From Bradyrhizobium manausense (GTDB lineage Bacteria; Pseudomonadota; Alphaproteobacteria; Rhizobiales; Xanthobacteraceae): DNA of 60,831 nt. The stretch covers positions 1 through 60,831 of the forward strand of contig NZ_JAFCJI010000009.1 in assembly GCF_018131105.1 (NCBI RefSeq), given 5' to 3'. The notes under the pieces were generated by a model. The model saw only the letters and a program-made list of their open reading frames with translations. It was not told where the DNA came from and made no database searches. Positions within the stretch are counted from its first letter, which is position 1; each line of letters starts with the position of its first letter. Positions 25,652 to 34,534 of this stretch are shown in pieces. The translations under genes were made by a program, and so were the position numbers.

Positions 25652-25673
25652 TCGCGTCTGCCTGCGATGGATC

Positions 25674-25698
25674 GCCCGGTCTTGACGACCGGGCCTTT
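25674..25698 (+). terminator. Intrinsic-type terminator after the 57-aa gene
   Basis: The stem GCCCGGTC / GACCGGGC with a TTGAC loop is followed by CTTTCG. It is a short but perfect 8-bp stem placed 22 bases after the stop codon. Confidence 0.6.
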
Positions 25699-25767
25699 CG
25701 CGCGTCCGGCCGCATCTTTGCCGGATAGCGCAGCCAGACTCGTGCAAGACTGCCCGGGGAACCGCGC

Positions 25768-26442
25768 ATGATCGCACGCCTCTTGTTGCAAAACACATTC
25801 TTCACCGCCGGGATGGGCGCGCTGCTGTTCGCGTCCGCCGGCACGCTGCATTGGCCCGGCGCCTGGGTGTTCCTCATCACCTGCATTCTGCTCGGCCCGC
25901 TCTGTGGCTGGTGGCTCTACCGGATCGACCCGGCGCTTCTGGCCGAACGTATGCGGCCCGTTCTGCAGAGAGATCAGCCGGCCGCCGACAAGGTCTTCAT
26001 GGTTGCATTCATCGTGGCGATGCTGGGCTGGCTCGTCGCGATAGGACTCGACCGGCGCCAGCTTGCGTCCCACATGAGCGTCGCGTGGCAGGTGCTCGGA
26101 TTCGTGCTGTTCCTCGCCTCGACCTTGTTTACGCTCTGGGTCTTTCGCGAGAACTCGTTCGCCGCACCCGTGGTCAAGCTCCAGACCGAGCGCGCGCAGC
26201 GCGTGATCTCGACCGGGCCTTACGCCCATGTCCGCCACCCCATGTACAGCGGCATGGTCCTGTTCTTCGCCAGCGTGCCACTGATCCTCGGCTCGTGGTG
26301 GGGGTTGGCGATCGCGCCGGTCTTCCTCGTGCTGCTTGCGCTTCGCATCCGCATCGAGGAAAGCACGCTGACGGCGGGCTTGCCCGGCTATCCGGACTAT
26401 GCAGCACGGGTGCGCTACCGCCTGCTGCCCGGATTGTGGTGA
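25768..26442 (+). CDS. Isoprenylcysteine carboxyl methyltransferase-family membrane protein (224 aa)
   Basis: Members are multi-helix membrane methyltransferases that use S-adenosylmethionine (ICMT/PEMT-like). The diagnostic motif is ISTGPYAHVRHPMYSGMVLF at about residues 147-166, followed by a helix pair and a terminal acidic/basic signature RIRIEESTL...YPDYAARVRYRLLPGLW. Four to five hydrophobic segments precede it. Bacterial members rarely act on prenylated proteins; phospholipid or small-lipid methylation is more usual. The ATG at 25768 follows GGGGAACCGCGC. The substrate is unknown. Confidence 0.85.
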   Translation: MIARLLLQNTFFTAGMGALLFASAGTLHWPGAWVFLITCILLGPLCGWWLYRIDPALLAERMRPVLQRDQPAADKVFMVAFIVAMLGWLVAIGLDRRQLASHMSVAWQVLGFVLFLASTLFTLWVFRENSFAAPVVKLQTERAQRVISTGPYAHVRHPMYSGMVLFFASVPLILGSWWGLAIAPVFLVLLALRIRIEESTLTAGLPGYPDYAARVRYRLLPGLW

Positions 26443-26474
26443 GAGGGCTTGGGCGACCGATCGCGCCTGTCCGG

Positions 26475-27182
26475 CTAATTGTCCAACTCGCGATAACGCC
26501 GGAAGATGCCCTGCTCGTTGAACGGAATGCGGCGCTCGCTTGCGAGATAGGCCTTGATGCTCGGCCGCGCCGCGACGCGGTCGTACAGGCCGACGAGACC
26601 AGGGATCTTTTTCTCGAACACCTTCATCCGCCTGGGAAAGGCGTAGCGCAGGCCGGCGACGATCTGGAATAGGGAGAGGTCGACATAGGTCAGTCTGCGG
26701 CCGGTGACATAGGCGCCGCCATTGTCGTCGAGAAGCTGCTCGAAATAGCCGAGATATTTGGGCACGCGCTCGTCCCAGAAATCTGCGGTGCGCTTCTTCG
26801 CCGGCGGCTTCTGGTCTTCGTAGTACATCGATGGCCCGAGCGGATGATGGGTGTCGTGGATCTCGACCACGAGGTCGGTGATCGTCAATTGGAGCTGGTG
26901 CACCCACAGTTTGCCGGCTTCCGTCTTCGGCGCGAGGGCGTGACGGCCGCCGAGGTAGAGCAGGATGTTCGCGGTCTGGCCGATGACGAGCTTGCCGACT
27001 TTCAGGAACGGCGGCGCAAAGGGCGGCGTGCCCTTATGGGCCTCCATCATCTTCATCATCGCGCCGCTGCCGCGCCGGCCGCGTGCGACGTCGACATAAG
27101 CCGCGCCCGCCTCCTCCAGCGCCAGTCGCACATATTCACCGCGGCCCTGGATCTCGGGCCAATAATAGAGCTCGTACTTCAT
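26475..27182 (-). CDS. Glutathione S-transferase family protein (235 aa)
   Basis: The N-terminal thioredoxin-like domain (about residues 1-85) begins MKYELYYWPEIQGRGEYVRL, with Tyr and Arg near the glutathione site and a FAPPFLKVGKLVIGQTANIL segment carrying the usual cis-Pro-like turn and the SNA/TAN motif. The all-helical C-terminal domain follows (about 95-235), with YVTGRRLTYVDLSLFQIVAG. The layout, with GRGEYVRL and a sigma/alpha-type C-terminus, resembles GSTs that act on electrophiles. The ATG at 27182 fits homologue-like starts although no ribosome site is obvious. It is transcribed after the lectin-like gene on the same strand, 200 bases away. Confidence 0.88.
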   Translation of the reverse strand: MKYELYYWPEIQGRGEYVRLALEEAGAAYVDVARGRRGSGAMMKMMEAHKGTPPFAPPFLKVGKLVIGQTANILLYLGGRHALAPKTEAGKLWVHQLQLTITDLVVEIHDTHHPLGPSMYYEDQKPPAKKRTADFWDERVPKYLGYFEQLLDDNGGAYVTGRRLTYVDLSLFQIVAGLRYAFPRRMKVFEKKIPGLVGLYDRVAARPSIKAYLASERRIPFNEQGIFRRYRELDN

Positions 27183-27278
27183 GGGAAGTGGTCCGTGAGC
27201 GAGGAAGCGTCCGAACCAATGTAGCATGCGGCTCAGGGTTCCGTCAGGGTGAGACAGAACCATCTCGCAACACGCTCC

Positions 27279-27362
27279 GTCATTGCGAGCGCGAGCGAAG
27301 CAATCCAGAGTCTTTCGCAGAGACAGTCTGGATTGCTTCGTCGCTACGCTCCTCGCAATGAC
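27279..27362. repeat. Dispersed palindromic repeat, copy 3
   Basis: The same palindrome family (GTCATTGCGAGCGCGAGC to CTCGCAATGAC). It begins 20 bases past the stop of the minus-strand lectin-like gene and lies between that gene and the GST gene. Confidence 0.9.
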
Positions 27363-27382
27363 GATCGTGAGAACTCGGCGCT

Positions 27383-28063
27383 TCAATTCGCCGCGAAACA
27401 ATACAGCAGGCCGTCGCCGCCGGTAGTCTTCAGATCGGCCTGCGAGCAGCCGCCGTCAGGGCCACGCGAGGGGTGAGAGCTGTTCCAGGATTTTGACGGC
27501 TCGTCATCGCGCAGGCCTTGACGATCGACATGGCCAAGCATCGCCGCGCCCTGCGTGCTCGACGTCCAGTTCTTGCAGGTCTTGTCCTCACCTGCGGCAA
27601 AGGCGGTGCCGTCGGCTTGCGATCCCGTGAGGATGTCATGACGGTTCGGCGTATCGCCGCGGCCGTTGATGACCTCGCCCTTCTCGCTGAGCGCAGTCTG
27701 CTTGGTGAGATTGTTTGAGGCGCTGTGCAGGTCGGCGACGTCCTTGGCGACCACCACGCCCTTGGCGTTCTGCCACGGTCCCTTGCCGATGCGGTCCTTT
27801 GCGTTGACGGCGGGCTTGCCGTCGGCGGCTTGCGTCGAGAGATAGGCGTGCCAGGTTTTTGCGGTGGCGCCGCCGGTCTGCGCCAGCTTCTGGCACTGCG
27901 CGTCGGCGCCGTCGAGACCGCCGAGGTCGGCGCCCTTGCCCGGTCCGTTGGAGGTCACAAAGAAGGTCATGCCGGCCGACTGCGCTTGCGCCGCTGGCGC
28001 CGCAACCAAAGCCAAAACGAGCGCGAGGCCTGACATCGTTACGGATCTGTCGATACGAATCAT
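27383..28063 (-). CDS. Secreted endostatin/lectin-like protein (226 aa)
   Basis: The ATG at 28063 follows GGGAGGACAGA. A signal peptide ends near the AAPAAQAQS motif at residues 20-28. The mature protein reads MTFFVTSNGPGKGADLGGLD, then AQCQKLAQ, KTWHAYLST and WTSS...GHVDR, ending with paired cysteines (GGCSQADLK, LLYCFAAN). This pattern matches bacterial secreted proteins annotated as lectins, whose fold is related to C-type lectin and endostatin domains. It is probably periplasmic or secreted; the ligand is unknown. Confidence 0.75.
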   Translation of the reverse strand: MIRIDRSVTMSGLALVLALVAAPAAQAQSAGMTFFVTSNGPGKGADLGGLDGADAQCQKLAQTGGATAKTWHAYLSTQAADGKPAVNAKDRIGKGPWQNAKGVVVAKDVADLHSASNNLTKQTALSEKGEVINGRGDTPNRHDILTGSQADGTAFAAGEDKTCKNWTSSTQGAAMLGHVDRQGLRDDEPSKSWNSSHPSRGPDGGCSQADLKTTGGDGLLYCFAAN

Positions 28064-28151
28064 TCTGTCCTCCCAGTTGTAATTGTTGTTGGTCGCTTGA
28101 TGTGAACCCGAAGCATGCCCGCTTATTCCGATGCCGCGATGCGAGAGGTCC

Positions 28152-28187
28152 AAAGAAAAAGGCGCCGTGCCGGAAGCACGACGCCCT
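28152..28187 (-). terminator. Intrinsic terminator of the Tim44-like gene
   Basis: Read on the minus strand, GGCGTCGTGC and GCACGGCGCC pair around a short TTCCG loop with one G-T wobble and are followed by TTTTTCTTT. It starts 22 bases after the stop at 28209. Confidence 0.8.
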
Positions 28188-28208
28188 GGTTTCTCATGAC
28201 GCAGGCGA

Positions 28209-29192
28209 TCAGTTGGTCTGCTGGATTGCCGACAATTCCCACGGGCTGCCCGGACGTCGGGCGAAGGTCCAGACCTCGGTAACTTCGGCCGGCTGCTCGC
28301 TGCCGGCGACGAGTGCGCCGGTGTTGCGGTCCACCGTCTTGTCGGTGAGCGCAAAGCGCAGCGCCACCGTGGCGTAGTCGGTCTCGCCTTCGCGCCAAGC
28401 CTCTGCAAGGTCACCCTGCAACAGCTTGACGTTGGTCACCTTGTTGACGGCATTGCGCGCACGGTTCTCCGCGAGATCCCTCTCGAAATAGGAGACCATT
28501 TCCGGCGTCGCGAGCGTGTGCAATTTTGCCACATCCTCGTTCGACCACGCGGACTGGATGTCGCCGAGCAGGCGCTCGAACGCCTCGTAGTCATCAGGCT
28601 TGATCTCAAGCGGCGCGTTGTTGGCGCCGAAACCGAAGCCGCCGCCAAGACCACCGCTCGTTCCGCCACCGAGGCCGCTGCGATAGTTCGTCTGCGGACC
28701 CGGACCAGCGTCAGCGCCGCTGGCGTAGGCCGCCTGCGGCGAATTGCGCCGCTGCCACCAGGACATCGCCAGCCGCACCACGAACACGACGAGCACGATC
28801 TGGATGATCAGGCCCAGGATTGACGAGAGCCCGCCGAGGCCGCCGAACAAGCCGCCGCCAAACAGCATGCCCAGAAGGCCTGCGCCGAGGAAGCCGGCCG
28901 CAAGACCACCGAGGAAACCGCCGCCGCGACCGAACAGGCCGCCACGCGAAGGCGCAGCATTGTTCATGCCGGCGCCGGGCTGGCTGTAAGTCCGGTTGAA
29001 TTGCGAGGTCGAGCCCGGTGCGGTCGTGGTCGACGGCGGGGCCGAGAAGGTCCGCGAACCGCGCGAACCCGACGAGAAGCCGCCGCCGACGCGGGCGTCA
29101 GCAGAAGAGATCGCAAGCGCCGTCGGCAGCGCGAGCGCCAGGACGACGGCAATCGTCTTCACGAGACTGCGGGACCATTGCGAGAACTTCAT
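28209..29192 (-). CDS. Tim44-like domain membrane protein (327 aa)
   Basis: An N-terminal signal or anchor (MKFSQWSRSLVKTIAVVLAL onward) is followed by a low-complexity Gly/Ser/Thr stretch. A glycine-rich hydrophobic region (about residues 90-145; GLLGMLFGGGLFGGLGGLSS then a VLVVFVVRLAM membrane helix) leads to a C-terminal Tim44-like domain (about 195-327), with FERLLGDIQSAWSNEDVAKL, LATPEMVSYFERDL and VTEVWTFARR. In mitochondria the fold belongs to an import motor; bacterial versions are membrane-attached and of uncertain role. The ATG at 29192 was preferred to an upstream in-frame codon because GGGAAACACAC precedes it. It has its own terminator. Confidence 0.88.
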   Translation of the reverse strand: MKFSQWSRSLVKTIAVVLALALPTALAISSADARVGGGFSSGSRGSRTFSAPPSTTTAPGSTSQFNRTYSQPGAGMNNAAPSRGGLFGRGGGFLGGLAAGFLGAGLLGMLFGGGLFGGLGGLSSILGLIIQIVLVVFVVRLAMSWWQRRNSPQAAYASGADAGPGPQTNYRSGLGGGTSGGLGGGFGFGANNAPLEIKPDDYEAFERLLGDIQSAWSNEDVAKLHTLATPEMVSYFERDLAENRARNAVNKVTNVKLLQGDLAEAWREGETDYATVALRFALTDKTVDRNTGALVAGSEQPAEVTEVWTFARRPGSPWELSAIQQTN

Positions 29193-29400
29193 GTGTGTTT
29201 CCCAAATCCCCGGCATGGGGACGTCCCAGTAACATGGGCAGCCTTCACCAAAAAGGAAGCCGGTTTCGGAACCCGCGGCTGCGGCCCTCAGTCGCGGGGA
29301 TGTGGCAAAAGCCCATATTTACCGGGGGGTTGGCCGAGTATGAGCGGGAACCATGGTTGCAGGTTACCGGCAGCTTGAGGCCAAAATTCGCTCTCTCCTC

Positions 29401-29480
29401 GTCATCGCGAGCGCGGCGAAGCAATCCGGAGATGTTTCCGCAAAAGGATTCCTGGATTGCTTCGCTGCGCTCGCAATGAC
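29401..29480. repeat. Dispersed palindromic repeat, copy 4
   Basis: The same palindrome family, in a slightly divergent form (GTCATCGCGAGCGCGGCG to CTCGCAATGAC). It lies 27 bases past the cckA stop on the minus strand. Confidence 0.9.
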
Positions 29481-29507
29481 GGAGAATGGGAGGCCGGCCG
29501 TCCAGCT

Positions 29508-32084
29508 TCACCCCTGCTTCGTCATCGTCTCCTTCACCGCCGCCACGAGTTGGCTGAGCGTGAACGGCTTTGGCAGGAAGTCGAACTGCTGCCCCTCGGG
29601 CAGGCTCTTCTCAAAGGCGTCCTCGGCGTAGCCGGAGACGAAGATGAAACGGATATCGGGGTTCTTCTCCCGCATTGCCTTGAGCAGCGTCGGCCCGTCC
29701 ATCTCAGGCATGACCACGTCGGAGACGACGAGGTCGATGCCGCCGCTCTGCTCGCCAAGCACCTCCATCGCCTCGACGCCGTTCTCGGCCTCGACCACGG
29801 TGTAGCCGCGCGAACGCAGTCCGCGGGCGTTGAGCGCACGCAGGCCCTCTTCGTCTTCCACCAGCAGGATGGTGCCCTGACCGGTGAGATCCGTGCGAGG
29901 CTTTGCCTCCGCGACCGCAGATGCGACTTCCTTTGCCGCACCATTGGTAACCGTTGCCGGCTGCTCGACCTGCACGTCCGGCTCGGCGTGATGGCGCGGC
30001 AGGAAGATATGGAACGAGGTGCCCTGCCCCGGCGCGGACTCGACGTAGATGAAACCGCCGGTCTGCTTGACGATGCCGTAGACGGTCGAAAGGCCAAGGC
30101 CGGTGCCCTTGCCGACTTCCTTGGTCGAGAAGAACGGCTCGAAGATCTTGTCGCGGATGTCGGCGGGGATACCGGTGCCGGTGTCGGCGACCTCGATCCG
30201 CACGTAATCCGCGGCCGGCATTCCCTTGTAAGCGAGCTTGCCCGCCTCGTCGGTCGCGACATTGGCGGTGCGGATGATCAGCTTGCCGCCATCGGGCATG
30301 GCATCGCGCGCGTTCACCGCGAGATTGACGATGACCTGCTCGAACTGGGAGACGTCGACCTTGACCGGCCAGAGATCGCGGCCGTGGATCAGGTCGAGCT
30401 TGACCTTCTCGCCGATCAGCCGGCGCAGCAGCATGGTGAGATCGCTCAGCGCGTCGCCGAGGTCGAGCACCTGCGGCCGCAGCGTCTGCCGCCGCGAGAA
30501 CGCCAAAAGCTGTCGCACCAGCGTCGCGGCACGCGTCGCGTTCTGCTTGATCTGCATGATGTCCTGGAACGACGGATCGGTCGGCTTGTGCGCGTTCAGC
30601 AGGAAGTCGTTCGCCATCATGATGGCGGACAGCACATTGTTGAAGTCGTGAGCGATGCCGCCGGCGAGCTGGCCGACGGTCTCCATCTTCTGCGACTGGT
30701 TGATCTGGTTCTCCAGCGCGCGCCGCTCGGTGGTCTCGAGCATGTGCACGATCGCGGCTTCCGCGTCGTTCTCGGCGGCATCGACAGGCGTGACGAAGAA
30801 CTGGCCCCAGCGCTCCTTGGTCCCCTCCAGCGCCACCTCGACCGGCGCAATGTCGGCCTGGCCTTCGGCGGCCTGGTTGATGGCCGCGATCACCAGATGG
30901 CGATCCCGCGCGTTGATGGCGCGGAAGATCGACTTGGAGGCGCTGTCGAGCCCGAGGCCCTGCGCGAGCTTGGCGTAGCGCGCATTCGCGCGCACCACAT
31001 TGCCGCCGCGATCGACGGTGGCGATCGCCATCGGGGTGTGGTCGAAGAAGCGCATGAAGCGCACTTCGGCGGCGCGATCGGGATCGCTGCGTTCGTCGCG
31101 GGCGCGGCTGATGACGAGCGTGCGTGACGGCCCCGGCGCGCCATCGGCACCGAAGGCGAGCTTGTGATAGAGCCGGACCGGCATGGTCTTGCCGGTGCGC
31201 ATGCGCAGGTCGATGTCGAAGACTTCGGTCTTCACCTCGCCCGGCACCGCCACGATCGCGCTGAGCAGCGAGGCGCCGTCGCCGGAGACGATGTCAGCGA
31301 GCCTCAAGCCGCCCGAGCCGATCTCGGCAAGATCATGGTCGAGCCAGTTCGCCAGCGTCGCATTGACATAAGCAAGCTCGCCGGCGGGATTGACCGAGAA
31401 GAAGCCGCACGGCGCGTGATCGAGATACTCGATCGCGTGCTGGAGTTCCTGGAACACGTCCTCCTGGCGCTCGCGATCGCGGGTGATGTCGGCGATCGAC
31501 CACACCGCATACTTGGCCTCGCGCTTGCCGGTGCCGAGCGGACGCACACGCATGCGCAGCCAGCGGCCGTGGCTGCCATCCTGACCGGAAATGCGCACTT
31601 CTTCCTGCTGACGCTTGCCCTCGCGCGCCGCCTTGAGCAGGCGGAACACCGCTTCGGAAACATCGGGATTGCCGATGAAGACGCGCTCCACCGGGCGCAC
31701 GTCCTGCGGGCCGGAAGCACCGGTCAGCGTCAGATAGGCGGCATTGGAATAAACCACGTGACCGCGCGGATCGGTCACCGCGAGGCCGTCGAAGGCGTGG
31801 TCGGCGATGCGCCCCATCACGGGATCGTCGAGATTACGGTCGACGAAGCGGATGATGCCGGCGGCGAAGGCGAACAGGTTGAACAGGCCGATCATCGCCA
31901 GCACGGCGAGGATGCCGAGGATATACGGCTGCGCTTGCGCGCGCCCCAGCGTCATCAGCCCGATGGCGACCGCAACGAGGCCGGTGGCCACCAGAAGCAC
32001 CAGCGCAATGCTGCCCGAGCGCGGCGACGGCTCATTCGCCGCAACGGGCTCGCGTGACAGGTCGTGGTCGGTCTCGGCGGTCAT
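29508..32084 (-). CDS. cckA: Cell-cycle hybrid histidine kinase CckA
   Basis: CckA feeds phosphate through ChpT to CtrA, the cell-cycle and flagellar regulator of Alphaproteobacteria. The 858-residue protein has two transmembrane helices (about 27-46 and 54-78), PAS-type domains (about 90-200, 210-330 and 340-450), HisKA with H479 in GGIAHDFNNVL, HATPase_c with NARDAMPDGG and GKGTGLGLSTVYG, and a C-terminal receiver with D789 and K839. The HisKA motif, length and layout match the family. Location next to flhB-fliR-fliQ-fliE-flgCB is common in Alphaproteobacteria. A TTAA-N7-TTAA box of the type CtrA binds lies upstream of flgB, so the top kinase and probable targets are in one locus. Confidence 0.95.
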   Translation of the reverse strand: MTAETDHDLSREPVAANEPSPRSGSIALVLLVATGLVAVAIGLMTLGRAQAQPYILGILAVLAMIGLFNLFAFAAGIIRFVDRNLDDPVMGRIADHAFDGLAVTDPRGHVVYSNAAYLTLTGASGPQDVRPVERVFIGNPDVSEAVFRLLKAAREGKRQQEEVRISGQDGSHGRWLRMRVRPLGTGKREAKYAVWSIADITRDRERQEDVFQELQHAIEYLDHAPCGFFSVNPAGELAYVNATLANWLDHDLAEIGSGGLRLADIVSGDGASLLSAIVAVPGEVKTEVFDIDLRMRTGKTMPVRLYHKLAFGADGAPGPSRTLVISRARDERSDPDRAAEVRFMRFFDHTPMAIATVDRGGNVVRANARYAKLAQGLGLDSASKSIFRAINARDRHLVIAAINQAAEGQADIAPVEVALEGTKERWGQFFVTPVDAAENDAEAAIVHMLETTERRALENQINQSQKMETVGQLAGGIAHDFNNVLSAIMMANDFLLNAHKPTDPSFQDIMQIKQNATRAATLVRQLLAFSRRQTLRPQVLDLGDALSDLTMLLRRLIGEKVKLDLIHGRDLWPVKVDVSQFEQVIVNLAVNARDAMPDGGKLIIRTANVATDEAGKLAYKGMPAADYVRIEVADTGTGIPADIRDKIFEPFFSTKEVGKGTGLGLSTVYGIVKQTGGFIYVESAPGQGTSFHIFLPRHHAEPDVQVEQPATVTNGAAKEVASAVAEAKPRTDLTGQGTILLVEDEEGLRALNARGLRSRGYTVVEAENGVEAMEVLGEQSGGIDLVVSDVVMPEMDGPTLLKAMREKNPDIRFIFVSGYAEDAFEKSLPEGQQFDFLPKPFTLSQLVAAVKETMTKQG

Positions 32085-32238
32085 TTCACGCAGGTTCAGC
32101 CTGTCGGCAGAGAATCAACGTGCGACGGGGCACGCGGGGTCCTCCCTGCCTGAATCGGACCCGCAGACGCAAGGGCGGCAGGGCGAAAGCGTACGCTGAT
32201 TCCCAGTTTACAGCCATTTCCGGTATTTTTCGGGGGTT
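32085..32238. promoter_or_regulatory. cckA upstream region with three GANTC sites
   Basis: This 154-base gap between cckA and flhB (both minus strand) holds GAATC at 32112-32116 and 32152-32156 and GATTC at 32198-32202. GANTC is the CcrM methylation target and is linked in Alphaproteobacteria to cell-cycle-timed transcription with GcrA. No -10/-35 pair is clear. Confidence 0.4.
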
Positions 32239-33318
32239 TTATTGCCGCGCAGCGCTAAAACCGCGCTTCATCCGCATGACGTAGCCGATGACTTCGGCGA
32301 CTGCATGGTAGTGCTCCATGGGAATTTCCTGGTCGATCTCGACCGTGGCGTAGAGCGCGCGGGCCAGCGGCACGTTCTCGACGATCGGAATGTCGTGCTC
32401 GCGCGCGATCTCCCGGATCTTGAAAGCGACGTTGTCGACGCCCTTGGCGACGCAGATCGGCGCCGACATGCCGCGCTCGTAGGACAGCGCCACCGAATAG
32501 TGAGTCGGGTTGGTGATGATCACCGAGGCCTTGGGAACCGCCGCCATCATGCGCTTCTTGGAGCGCTGCTGGCGCAGCTGCCGGAGCTTGCCCTTGATGT
32601 GCGGGTCACCTTCCGACTGCTTGAACTCTTCCTTGATCTCCTGAAGCGACATCTTCTGCCGCTGGAACCAGCTGCGATACTGGAAGAAATAGTCGCCGAT
32701 CGCGATGATCGCGAGGGCTGCGACCACAGCGCCGAGCAGATGGACGGTCATGCCGGTGGTGGCGCCCAGCATCGCCATCGGGTCGAGCTTGACCATCGCC
32801 TCCATGCGGTGCCGCTCCGGCCACAGGATCGTGGTCATGACCGCACCGAGCACGACGAGCTTGCCGATGCCCTTCAGGAAGTTGGCCCCCGCCTGCTTGC
32901 CGAAGATGCGCTTGAAGCCGGCCGCCGGCGAGAGCTTGCTGAATTTGGGCGTAAGGGATTCGGCCGACCACACCAGCCGGTGCTGGAGCATGTTGCCGGC
33001 AATGGCGGCGATCACCAGCATCAACAGTGGCACACCGACCGCGGCGAGGACTGCGACTTCGATCTGCTTCATCAGTGCGAGCAGGTTCCCGGGATCGGTT
33101 TTGATCATCCAGGAATTGGCGAGCAGATTGCGCATCGGCGTCAGCAATCCACTGCCGACCGAGCCGGAGAAGGTCGAGACCACGAGCGTGCCGCCCGCGA
33201 TCATGAACCAGGTGTTGATCTCCTGGCTTTTGGCAACGTCACCACGCTCGAGCGCCTGTTCGAGGCGTTTTTGCGTCGGGTCTTCTGTTTGACTCTCTGG
33301 ATCGTTGTCTTCCGCCAT
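32239..33318 (-). CDS. flhB: Flagellar export gate protein FlhB
   Basis: FlhB sits in the flagellar type III export gate and switches substrate specificity after self-cleavage. The 359-residue protein has a charged N-terminus (MAEDNDPESQTEDPTQKRLE), four hydrophobic segments (about 36-55, 88-108, 150-166 and 188-212) and the cytoplasmic domain with the autocleavage motif NPTH at residues 270-273 (VIITNPTHYSVAL). The tail is short. The start lies seven bases after the fliR stop in the transcription order fliR-flhB, so they form one operon. Confidence 0.96.
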   Translation of the reverse strand: MAEDNDPESQTEDPTQKRLEQALERGDVAKSQEINTWFMIAGGTLVVSTFSGSVGSGLLTPMRNLLANSWMIKTDPGNLLALMKQIEVAVLAAVGVPLLMLVIAAIAGNMLQHRLVWSAESLTPKFSKLSPAAGFKRIFGKQAGANFLKGIGKLVVLGAVMTTILWPERHRMEAMVKLDPMAMLGATTGMTVHLLGAVVAALAIIAIGDYFFQYRSWFQRQKMSLQEIKEEFKQSEGDPHIKGKLRQLRQQRSKKRMMAAVPKASVIITNPTHYSVALSYERGMSAPICVAKGVDNVAFKIREIAREHDIPIVENVPLARALYATVEIDQEIPMEHYHAVAEVIGYVMRMKRGFSAARQ

Positions 33319-33325
33319 CGATCAC

Positions 33326-34096
33326 CTACCTGAGTGGCAGCATCTGGTGCATGACACCGATGAAGTAGTCGAGATAGGTGCCCATCATCGCCGTGAGCAC
33401 CACGGCCAGCACCATGAAGCCCGCGAAGATCGACAGCGGCACACCGACGAAATAAACCTGCATCTGCGGCATCAAGCGCGCCAGCACGCCGAGCCCGATA
33501 TTGAAGACGAGGCCGAATACCAGGAACGGTCCCGACAGCTGCAAGCCGAGCAGGAACGCGGCGGAAAAGGCGCGCGTGGCAAGCGAGGCGACATCGCCGC
33601 TCGACATGGTCTCGCCCGGCGCGAAGATCGAATAGCTGTCGTTCAGCGCGGCGATCACCAGATGATGGCTGTCGGTGGCAAACAGCAGGGTCACGCCCAA
33701 CATGGTGAGGAAGTTGCCGACCAGAACGCCCTGCTGCCCTTGCGTCGGATCGACCGAGGTGACGAAGCCGAGCCCCATCTGCTGCGCAATCACGGCGCCT
33801 GCGACCTGCAGCGCCGACAGCGTCACGCGCGCAGTTGCGCCCAGCACGATGCCGATCACGATCTCGTGCAGCATCAGCACCAGCATCGGCGCGAGCGAGC
33901 CCATGTCGACGTGATAAGCGTTGCGATGCAACGGCAGGATGATCAGCGTGAGCAGAAGCGCAATCGACAGCTTCACCCGCGTCGGAATGTTGGTCTCGCC
34001 GAGACCCGGCAGCAGCATCACCATCGCGCCGACCCGGGCGAAGGCGAGCATGAAGGCTGCGGCAAGCGCCGGCAGCAGCGAGACGTCGATGCGCAT
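33326..34096 (-). CDS. fliR: Flagellar export gate protein FliR
   Basis: This 256-residue integral membrane protein begins MRIDVSLLPALAAAFMLAFA and has six or more hydrophobic segments. Family marks are RVGAMVMLLPGLGETNIPTR near residues 21-40 and GFVTSVDPTQGQQGVLVGNF in the middle, and it ends GVMHQMLPLR. FliR forms the export gate with FliP and FliQ. It lies 17 bases after fliQ and seven before flhB on the minus strand, in the usual alphaproteobacterial order fliQ-fliR-flhB. Confidence 0.96.
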   Translation of the reverse strand: MRIDVSLLPALAAAFMLAFARVGAMVMLLPGLGETNIPTRVKLSIALLLTLIILPLHRNAYHVDMGSLAPMLVLMLHEIVIGIVLGATARVTLSALQVAGAVIAQQMGLGFVTSVDPTQGQQGVLVGNFLTMLGVTLLFATDSHHLVIAALNDSYSIFAPGETMSSGDVASLATRAFSAAFLLGLQLSGPFLVFGLVFNIGLGVLARLMPQMQVYFVGVPLSIFAGFMVLAVVLTAMMGTYLDYFIGVMHQMLPLR

Positions 34097-34113
34097 GACG
34101 GGCGCATAGTGCC

Positions 34114-34377
34114 TCAGCCGCCGATGATTCGCGACGAGATCCGCAGCATGTGGGCATGGAGAGCGTCTGCCATGAACGGCAGCGCCAGCAGCATTGTGGC
34201 AAAGATGGCCAGAATTTTCGGCACGTAGACCAGCGTCTGTTCCTGGATCTGCGTCAGCGCCTGGAACAGCGACACGATCACGCCGACCACGAGCCCGACC
34301 ACCATCAGCGGCGAGGACACGATCACGATGGTCCAGATCGCATCACGGGCGACGTCGAGGGTCTCAGGTCCGGTCAT
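34114..34377 (-). CDS. fliQ: Flagellar export gate protein FliQ
   Basis: This 87-residue protein has two hydrophobic hairpin segments and the family signature LFQALTQIQEQTLVYVPKIL at about residues 48-67. The ATG at 34377 is chosen for its AAGGGAAG site six bases upstream; a GTG two codons earlier is less likely. It is separated from fliE by 157 bases that contain a palindromic repeat, so the flgB-flgC-fliE and fliQ-fliR-flhB blocks may be punctuated there. Confidence 0.95.
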   Translation of the reverse strand: MTGPETLDVARDAIWTIVIVSSPLMVVGLVVGVIVSLFQALTQIQEQTLVYVPKILAIFATMLLALPFMADALHAHMLRISSRIIGG

Positions 34378-34442
34378 TTGCACTTCCCTTATTCAAGTCA
34401 CACTTCCCGCCGACACCGACGAGGAACGAAAGCGATCTCGCC

Positions 34443-34520
34443 GTCATTGCGAGCGAAGTGAAGCAATCCAGAGCGTCGCCGCGGAGAGATTCCGGATTGC
34501 TTCGCTTCGCGCGCAATAAC
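34443..34520. repeat. Dispersed palindromic repeat, copy 5, inside the flagellar operon
   Basis: The same palindrome family (GTCATTGCGAGCGAAGTG to a degenerate GCGCAATAAC). It begins 15 bases past the fliE stop and separates fliE from fliQ in an otherwise tight minus-strand operon. Confidence 0.88.
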
Positions 34521-34534
34521 GATGGAGGCCGAAA

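Noticed and set aside
29457..31127. Plus-strand open frame of 556 codons
   Set aside because: Antisense to cckA; no recognisable motif, whereas the minus strand encodes a full CckA.
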